From contig FTLJ01000886.1 of the NCBI GenBank assembly GCA_900155495.1, positions 1-15,614 on the forward strand: 15,614 nt of DNA. The letters run 5' to 3'. Under the pieces are notes generated by a model, which was given only the letters and a program-made list of their open reading frames with translations, was not told where the DNA came from and ran no database searches. The DNA is from Porogramme epimiltina. Taxonomy: Eukaryota > Basidiomycota > Agaricomycetes > Polyporales > Polyporaceae. The position numbers and the translations under genes are program-made. Positions 9,114 to 15,614 of the stretch are shown here, piece after piece; within the stretch, counting starts at the first letter, position 1; each line of letters opens with the position of its first letter.

Positions 9114-11241
9114 TCAAGTTCTTACCAGGACATTCATACTTCCGACCTGGATAGGCACAACAGGAGAGCGGCATGAGCGCAGTCCTGCATAAGAGCACTC
9201 CGGAAGCGGCACTCACCATCGGCTGCGAGGGGGTCCCGTCAATGGGCACCTTGTCCGGAGGACATCCTTCGTCTTCCCACTTCTGCATCTGCTTCCTACG
9301 CAGCTTCAAACGCCTTCTGGTGGTTGTGTTGTAGATATCCTTGCTGTTGAGGTGCGTAAGTCTCCATGCCGGCTGCGGGAGTGGTGCCGTAGGGCGTACC
9401 TGACCGTCACCACCAGCTCGCGAATAGGTGGGTAGGGGTTTACACCTGCCAGTTGAAGGTAAGTACCTCTCGCGCAAATCGCGCGGGAGTATGCTACGAA
9501 CGTAGGGTCATGATCAGAGACTGTATATCGCCAAGGCACACACAGTTAGAGTACTGTTTACAGAGGAGCATGTCATCGCGCTCACCTGTGTCATAGTCCG
9601 ACCGCGTTTGCTTTCCCAAGTCCTCTGAAGGTCATGACAGGCAGAAAACGATATCTGCAAGTGCATGGCATGAGCGCAGTTCGCACGTTTCTAGAGCAGG
9701 ATGCGCACCACATGAGGGCTCTCCGGGGGGTCGATGGGCTCGCAGTTGCCTCGAGCGCACGTGTTCGTGTCCAACCGCTCCGGGGACTTCGCGCGGGGGA
9801 TGAACAGGCCATGCATGAACCGTCCAGTACACTCTGCGAGCTTCTCTGCAGCCTCGGCGATGTTGCCGACCGCCCCTGTAAAGTTGTGGAACGAGAACGT
9901 GCGGCGAGGTGGCTTGATCGCGGGAGGCGGACGTGTGATGTCCATGGTGGAGGATCTGATGATGATACGGCGGGGCTTGTCGTCCTTGGCATCGACGGGG
10001 TCGAACACAGTGTTGCGCTGGAACATAGAGTTCTTGCTGATGCGACGGCGCTCGAAGATGTGCACTTGAGGCTTGCGCTCCACATCCTTGGGATCTAGTA
10101 GAGTACTACGCGTCAGCTACGCCAGGAGCACGAGACGTTCAGGTCATCAGAGACATACCCGAAGGAATGGGCGTGAGGTCAGCCTTCTTAGTTTCTTGGC
10201 CCACGTCTGGTAACACCATTGAGTGTGCCTTCGAATCGTGAGTGTGCTTAGGTTCTAGAAGGGAGGGTAAGGTTCCTCCGAGGAAGCTTAAGGGTTAGAA
10301 AGGATGGAGCGCACTTGTTGACACCTTCTTGGAGCGGGATTTGCGCGAGCCCTTGCCCGTCATATCGGCATAGTCCACCTTGTTGCAGTTGTAGTGGTCC
10401 AAGTCGAGGAGAGTACCAGAATGGCAAGAGTCGAATATGGCGGTGAGGCGGACGCCAACAGGAAGTGGTTCAACCATGCGAAGCCTTAGTTGCTAGAGGA
10501 GGCAGGGGTAAAGTAAATGAGGAGAAGGCAGATGGCATAGCGAAGGACATACGTCGTCCAGGATAGGAAGCCCGTTCGCCGACTGAAGGGCTGTCAGGAA
10601 CACTGTCAGTCAAGAATATCTAGATATCGAGGCATGATGTCATACCTTCATCATACCCGTCGGTTTCGCTCGCGGTCGACGTTGCATACTGAGTAGCGTG
10701 ACCGGCGTCTTGAAGACATACAAGGATGCAAACCGAAGATGGTGAATTGGTACCAGTGACGCGCATAACATGAACATGGAGAACAACTCACAGTAGAACA
10801 TCAGCCTATCCCCGGCCTTGGACTTCGCAACGAGCCGGTCGATTTGCATGAGCTGCGTTTGGGGGAAGTTGGTAAGATAGTGATTGAAATGAATGGAATG
10901 TATGACCGCACGATGTTCTTTCGATTTGGCTGTCGCTCCTCAGGGATGTCATCATCGTCAAGCATAAGAACTATATTCTCTTCGCGAAAGCCGTATTTAT
11001 CTAGTGGAAATGCGGCGATGAGGAGATATCCGGTGATGAGATTGTGATGGAAGTGTGACGGATGATGAGATGGCGAGGAAGACTCGGACTCACCGATGAG
11101 CAGCTGCCGCCAATCTCTGGCGTCCTGGTGTGGGGTACGCAACTGTTCGCCTTGGGAGTCCTTGTACATGATACCGATGATAAGAGCTTTGAGCACAGGC
11201 TTTCGCATGTTGATGGGGATGGGAACACTTGGGAGAGGCAT
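9114..11241 (-). CDS. Metacaspase (caspase-like cysteine peptidase, family C14B), tandem copy B
   Basis: Spliced from 13 exons: 11094-11241, 10912-11000, 10792-10852, 10646-10708, 10553-10590, 10315-10492, 10159-10254, 9709-10094, 9586-9654, 9502-9520, 9400-9445, 9217-9343 and 9114-9146, giving 450 residues. Exon lengths match copy A except exon 6 (one codon longer) and the last exon. Landmarks are KALIIGIMY at 18-26, DARDW at 40-44, LLIDKYGF at 47-54, FYYAGHATQ at 98-106 (His103), DGYDE near 119-123, and IFDSCHSGT at 152-160 (Cys156). The linker has CARGNC, and the p10-like part has [18 protein letters not shown] and NPYPPIREL. Both catalytic residues are kept, but the usual SGHG around the His is AGHA. 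Intron 4 has a normal donor (GTATGA). The protein stops soon after VGSMNVLVR, where basidiomycete metacaspases usually end. By family it cleaves after Arg or Lys and needs Ca2+; whether AGHA alters activity is unknown. Confidence 0.9.
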
Positions 11242-11335
11242 AGTGAAGAAACGGAAGGGAGGAAATGCAGGGGTAAGACGGGGGAAGAGAGGGGGGGCGA
11301 GATCCAGAGCTCCAGGCGAGCTCGTATATATGGGA
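11242..11335 (-). promoter_or_regulatory. Core promoter of metacaspase B: TATATA box and CT-rich tract
   Basis: On the minus strand CATATATACGAG (TATATAT at 11325-11331) lies 85-90 bases upstream of the ATG. A pyrimidine-rich run follows (about 11250-11300), containing CGCCCCCCCTCTCTTCC. The order and spacing are those of copy A, and the TATA match is better here than in A. Confidence 0.55.
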
Positions 11336-11483
11336 CATGAGGAATGTCGTCCTAGCCATGGACGGCGTACGCATCGGAGTGAACAGCAATCGGGCAGTGA
11401 ACGTCGGGGTCGAAGGATAAGATGGAATACGGCGAGGGGGCGTGACAGGTGGCCAGAGCGCGAAGCTCCCGCGCGTCCGCAAC

Positions 11484-12597
11484 GTGCCTTTGCTCTCTTC
11501 CCACCATCGCGTTTGTGGGCGCTGCCCGGAGTCTCATGAGCATCTGTCCTCGCGGTCTCGCACGTCTCGTTTCAAATGTATCAAGGCATCTGCAAGTGGC
11601 CTTAGCACGGTAGTATCAGTGATGGAACGATGTACGTACGCCTTCAGATACATAAGGAAACCTGAGGACGGATATTATCATGCTATATTCGTCATACCGC
11701 ATTTCAAAGACAGAAGACCACAGACTTACTAGGGTCGCAAGACTCTGGGCCCTCCCCGTGAGCCGCGCGAGCTTCTGCTGTGCGCCGAATACGTCAAACT
11801 CCTCGTTGTTGCAACGTTGCTCTTCGGTTTTCATCTCGTTTGCATCGCATCAGCCTGGGAAAGGAACTCAAATCCGCGGGCAGAGGTCCGCCGGCGTCAA
11901 CAAGAGGCCACAAAGTAGGCTCACTACCACCATGAGATGTGTTGGTCCCTGACCATTAGTATGCGACATAGACATTACAGCGGAAACTGTCGTTTCTGGA
12001 TACTCTGGAGGACGTCTCGTACCGGGGTGCTCCTTCACCGCGGGTTCCCAGCGCCAGCATCCAAGAGGGCAACAGCCTCGCCGCATTATCGAGTCCGGAG
12101 AAGTAGGAGTGGTGACGGCACTGATATTCAAGAAGTCTTGAGCGCAAAGCATGGAAGAACATCGCTTTGCGGCGCGTGCACATACCAGTGCCCGCCGGGT
12201 CGTGCCGTCCTTCCGTGGACGCCTGCCCAGGTCACCCGTTCCGAATGTCCGGTGTGGCCCTTCCGCTCTCAGGGTTGAGCGTGAGGAATCAACTCACAGA
12301 GTATACAAGCGTAGAGCTCAGACTGTGCAGAGTCACAAGATGACGACGTTGAAGGAGAGCGTGAGCTGACTACAAGCAAGCATCCCGGGCCGTAGTGACA
12401 TGTGCGGGGGTATCTGGATATCACGATGTAGCACTCCGTGGCGTTGAAGGGAGAGTGTTAGCCATTTCTGGGAGGCACTAGTCTCATCCGTCGCAACAAG
12501 GAAAGATGTTAAAGGTGAAAACAGTCGCAGAGGTGATGGTCGACGTGGTGGTTCGTGAGGGACACGGATTTGGGGCGTCTAAATATGTCGCGATCAG
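11484..12597. other. Duplicated upstream block of unit B, coding status unresolved
   Basis: This is the counterpart of 6640-7770. The longest minus-strand frames (11616-11834, 11868-12152 and 11956-12183) line up only piecewise with unit A, and frames are broken between copies by indels such as a 16-base difference near 12090. The best-kept piece is 11542-11599, with only about 3 differences in 58 bases from 6691-6748; its minus strand starts just after an acceptor-like CTTGCAG. I cannot name a product. A decayed neighbouring gene or long promoter/leader sequence fit equally well. Confidence 0.45.
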
Positions 12598-14785
12598 TCT
12601 CCGTATATACATATGTAGGCCGCTGAGTGCAAAGCCACCAAGGAGCAGAACAATAGATTGGCTAAAGGCCGCCATTTCTCAATCTCGAGCATAGAGACAA
12701 GTATGTGGGGAAAGCGCAGTATCCAGAGCATATTCCTCTATAGAAGGGACTAAAAAGCACGACGTAGTGCCATATATTAGACAAGTCCCGTCTACATACA
12801 CGGAGAACAGGGGATGGTTGATAGAGTCCGCAAGGGATATCCTCAGAGGCGCACGAGCTGACGGGCTGGTGATACCACCCTTTGATAGCGTCAGAAGCAC
12901 GAGGTCCTTGAGGTATGATCCATCCGGGACGTCGGGAGGGCAGAGACAACGGGACCATTGTTTCTTGTCGCAACTTCTTGCTCTTGGACGAATTAAGATA
13001 GGCCTGACGGAGGTTTGCAGTGGGAGATACAGCCGAGGACATACAATGCTCGAGGGCAGGCCCGATCTTCGGTGGATTGCTACTGATGGATGCACCTAGC
13101 AGGTGAACGCCTGCACAAAAGTATGATATCAAACGTGAGGCTCACCTAGACGGTTTCCCTCCCTCACACTCGTCACATCTCTACAGCTTCGTTACGGCCA
13201 CAGCACAAGTGGATGAGCCACAAGCGGTCGAGAGGGGTCCGTGAACTGCCAGGGGGCAGGGCAGGTCGCGAGCACCGTCCTAGAGCGACGATTGTATCGT
13301 GAGACCGAAGGCCAGCGGAGACAAGGTGGGACCACCACTCCTAGAGGGCATAGATAGGCATGGGGATAAAGACACGAGCGGCAAGACGCTCACCTAGGCC
13401 ACGTATATGAGCAATCCCCCTATCGCGCCTGGTGTAAGTTACGAGCTTGAGTTTGGCTGGGGCTTGGGGCGTGCGCTGGCGTGGGACATCCGCTGCGGTA
13501 GGACGACGGTGTCCACCGGGACTCCACGCTCGAAGGGCCCTCCCGTGAGCTAGGCCTTCGGGCCCGGGCTCCGGTGAATGCCTCGAGCGGCGGAAACAAT
13601 GCATGATATTGATCGTGGCCGTGCACCGCGCGCGGAGTCTCGAGATAGGCGTCGCGCGCGGACTTCTGCTCGACACTGCCGGGCGATCACGCGGGGGTGG
13701 GCAGGGGTCGCGGGAGGGAGCAAATATGGGACCTTGTTGGGGCTGCGGCGTAAGGCCACGCGTCGAACGCCTGGCGGCGACCTTCCTGGGAACACATTGT
13801 GGGCAATTTGTGGTTCTTATTAACGTAGGTGGTTTGTGCGCGTCGATATGGTGGTTTAATGCGCCTTTAAAGCGCATAGAGTTGCCTAAAGACACTCCGT
13901 GAGCGTGGGCTCACGACAACAGGTATCGTGCGCGTGCTCGACGGTGTGCATACATACCTGTCTCTGGGCTATCCACACTTCTTATATCTCTTCAGCGCAC
14001 CATGCTTTCCTATGGGGTCCATGGAAGAAGAGCGTAGAAGGGGTAGGTGATGAGGGCATCGGTGAGAAGCTTATGCATAGAGTGGAGGTAGCGAGACAAC
14101 ATTGTGACTATGCGACAGTCGACCACTCCTCCTCGGCGGGCGTCTAGTTGTCCTCGGTTCCAGTTTATTCCCAGCATCGGTCAACGTCGGGAGGAATTTT
14201 TCGGAACCTGGAGAAGCTTACGGGAGTATCTGAGTTCGGGGCTATGAAACATAGCCAAGATCATATACACTGGTATTAGGGAGCGCATGCGCGTGATACT
14301 ACGGTATGATAGTGGACGGAACATCCAAGCCATACTGACAGGGTATTAGGAATACGCTATTGTAATCGTGCAGAGCCCAGATATCTATCGACGAGGGCAC
14401 ATGCGGCACGAACGTATACTAGTGCATAGCACCACAGGGGGACGCTGGCCCCTGGGACGAGGAGCCGGGCGGAATAGGGTAATGGGGGATTAGGGGGAGG
14501 AGGTGATGGTGGTACAACGATGGGGGGAGCGCCAGGCTATGACCATACTACTAATACATCCATCCACATGCAGTGCGAGTCCATCCGTGAGGGGTCGTGT
14601 ATACTGTCCAGAAGATGCCCATCCTTCATGTCGGACAGGCGAGGGTGAAAGTGGGCATATTGAATGATAAAGGGCCAAAAGGAGTGTCAAAGCGCGGACG
14701 CATAGCCTCAGCGCATTGAGCCTGTAAGCAAGCACGAGCCGTCAGCAAAAATAGACAGCAGTAAGAACTGTCCAGAATGCCTACC
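12598..14785. other. Right-hand intergenic region with no supportable gene
   Basis: Frames of 60-184 codons exist on both strands, the longest being minus 12662-13132, plus 12767-13099 and minus 13341-13895. They overlap one another, lack recognisable motifs and have no duplicated partner to test. Short hairpins are visible: ATGCGC/GCGCAT arms around a TTTAAA core at 13859-13877, and CGTGAGC/GCTCACG near 13899-13915. No tRNA- or rRNA-like segment was seen. A small intron-rich gene here cannot be excluded. Confidence 0.4.
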
Positions 14786-15613
14786 TCAAGCGCGGATGAT
14801 GACACGGTACACAGGACAACCCTGGCCAGCAGTCCCCGGGACTTCCGCGAGGCCGTAGAAGCGAGACGCGTTCTGCGGGTACAGGTCAACGAGGCGGAGG
14901 ACGCCAGCACTGCGATCCGTGTCGCCATGCCGCCGCTCGGCCAGGTGCGCGCGGGCGGCCCTGACACGCGCGTCGTCGTAGAACACGCAGCGGCCCTCGT
15001 CGACCTGGTAGAGCTGCGCGTGGACGAACCGCACGGCGTCGCCGACCGTCAGAGGCTCGCCGCTCCCTCCCTGCGCGACGTTTGACAGCTCCGCCTCCCA
15101 GGCGTCCGCGTCGCCGGTTGGCGGCTCGAAGCGGAGCGTCGCCGTCTTGCGTCCGGACGCGAACGCGTAGCGGGTGAGCAGCGACGGCGCCAGGATCTGC
15201 GGGCCACGGGAGGTGCGGACGTCGAAGTGGGCGGGGAACTCCCGGAGGTCGTTCGCCAGGTCGGAGCGTGGCGGGCCTGCGGCGGTCTCCGCAGCACAGT
15301 CCGACCCGAACGACGACGCCGGCGAGGGCGGAGCGTCCGGCGACGAGCGGCGGCTCCCGCGGCCTGCAGCACCCGTCGAGCTCGGCGCGCCCCGCGCCTG
15401 GTCTGCGTCCGCACCGCTGTGGGTGCGGTGCGCACTATGACCGCTTTGGGCGTGGATCCGGGTGTGGGGATAGGCGCCGTCTGCGGGGCCGGCGGCGGTG
15501 CGACTCGAGTCGAGCCCGAGTGCGCCTGTGCCATAGCCCGCGGCGCCGCCGCCGTTGCCGTCACTGTCACTGCCGCTGCTAGCTGGGGTGGAGGCGGGGG
15601 CGGAGGCGTGGGT
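14786..15613 (-). CDS. 3' portion of an unrecognised GC-rich protein gene, cut by the window edge
   Basis: One minus-strand frame stays open from the window edge (first full codon at 15613) to TGA at 14786-14788, giving 275 residues without the N-terminus. Residues 1 to about 115 of this fragment are Ser/Pro/Ala/Gly-rich and look disordered, for example SSGSDSDGNGGG. From about residue 118 the sequence becomes mixed and domain-like: SDLANDLREFPAHFDVRTS, RTSRGPQILAPSLLTRYAF, LTVGDAVRFVHAQLYQVDEG and RLVDLYPQNASRFYGLAEVP. Codons end mostly in C or G as in the F-box gene, which supports real coding. I do not recognise the family. A weak Pro-rich frame on the same strand (15049-15570) is a shadow of this one. 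The gene lies beyond the duplicated block and faces the same way as the metacaspases. Confidence 0.7.
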   Translation of the reverse strand, partial: THASAPASTPASSGSDSDGNGGGAAGYGTGALGLDSSRTAAGPADGAYPHTRIHAQSGHSAHRTHSGADADQARGAPSSTGAAGRGSRRSSPDAPPSPASSFGSDCAAETAAGPPRSDLANDLREFPAHFDVRTSRGPQILAPSLLTRYAFASGRKTATLRFEPPTGDADAWEAELSNVAQGGSGEPLTVGDAVRFVHAQLYQVDEGRCVFYDDARVRAARAHLAERRHGDTDRSAGVLRLVDLYPQNASRFYGLAEVPGTAGQGCPVYRVIIRA

Positions 15614-15614
15614 G

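Larger units (their letters stand above)
7811..12597. repeat. Tandem duplication unit B (4.8 kb, including an inserted element)
   Basis: This is the right unit of the head-to-tail duplication. It aligns with 3795-7770 in order and orientation: 3' flank, metacaspase gene on the minus strand, promoter and upstream block. Removing the 821 bp insertion at 7934-8754 leaves about 3.97 kb, almost the size of unit A. The end points were judged by eye. Confidence 0.85.

Noticed and set aside
13341..13902. Opposing 184- and 99-codon frames in a local GC-rich patch
   Set aside because: Low-complexity Arg/Pro/Ala composition on one strand, no motif on the other and no splice evidence for either.
15049..15570. 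173-codon minus-strand frame at the right edge
   Set aside because: Its Arg/Pro/Thr-rich product is an out-of-phase shadow of the longer frame 14786-15613, which has domain-like composition and reaches the window edge.
1..15614. CRISPR arrays, tRNA or rRNA genes, bacterial operon features
   Set aside because: No regularly spaced repeats, tRNA arms or rRNA motifs were seen; the intron structure and gene types are eukaryotic.

Overview
The window reads as nuclear DNA of a filamentous basidiomycete, most likely an agaricomycete; a polypore relative is only a guess. The evidence is a GC-rich F-box gene with C-ending codons, genes split by 53-93 base introns with GT(R)NGT/YAG borders, and a metacaspase of the basidiomycete type, with no N-terminal prodomain and a Cys-containing linker between p20 and p10.

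Layout. At the left (60-1916, +) lies an intronless F-box/LRR-type gene. From 1917 to about 3794 I see no supportable gene, only small repeats. From about 3795 to 12597 there is a head-to-tail tandem duplication of a unit of about 4.0 kb. Each unit carries, on the minus strand, a 13-exon metacaspase gene (copy A 4229-6378, copy B 9114-11241), a TATA plus pyrimidine-tract promoter, and about 1 kb of diverged upstream sequence. Unit B is also interrupted by an 821 bp element with terminal inverted repeats and a target-site duplication (7934-8754). Unit A lacks it, so it probably inserted after the duplication. From 12598 to 14785 I see no confident gene. At the right edge (14786-15613, -) is the 3' part of a GC-rich gene whose product I do not recognise.

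The most informative result is the spliced reconstruction of both metacaspases. All 12 introns lie at the same codon positions in the two copies, including a pair flanking a 19-base microexon. Both copies keep the catalytic His (residue 103) and Cys (residue 156), and their exon differences are mostly synonymous. Both therefore look to have been constrained as proteins since duplication. They have diverged at informative places: the His motif (YSGHG in A, YAGHA in B), one splice donor in A, and the C-terminus. Metacaspases are Ca2+-dependent, Arg/Lys-specific cysteine peptidases linked to stress and cell-death responses. The F-box protein would be a substrate adaptor for ubiquitin ligation, but nothing here ties it functionally to the metacaspases.
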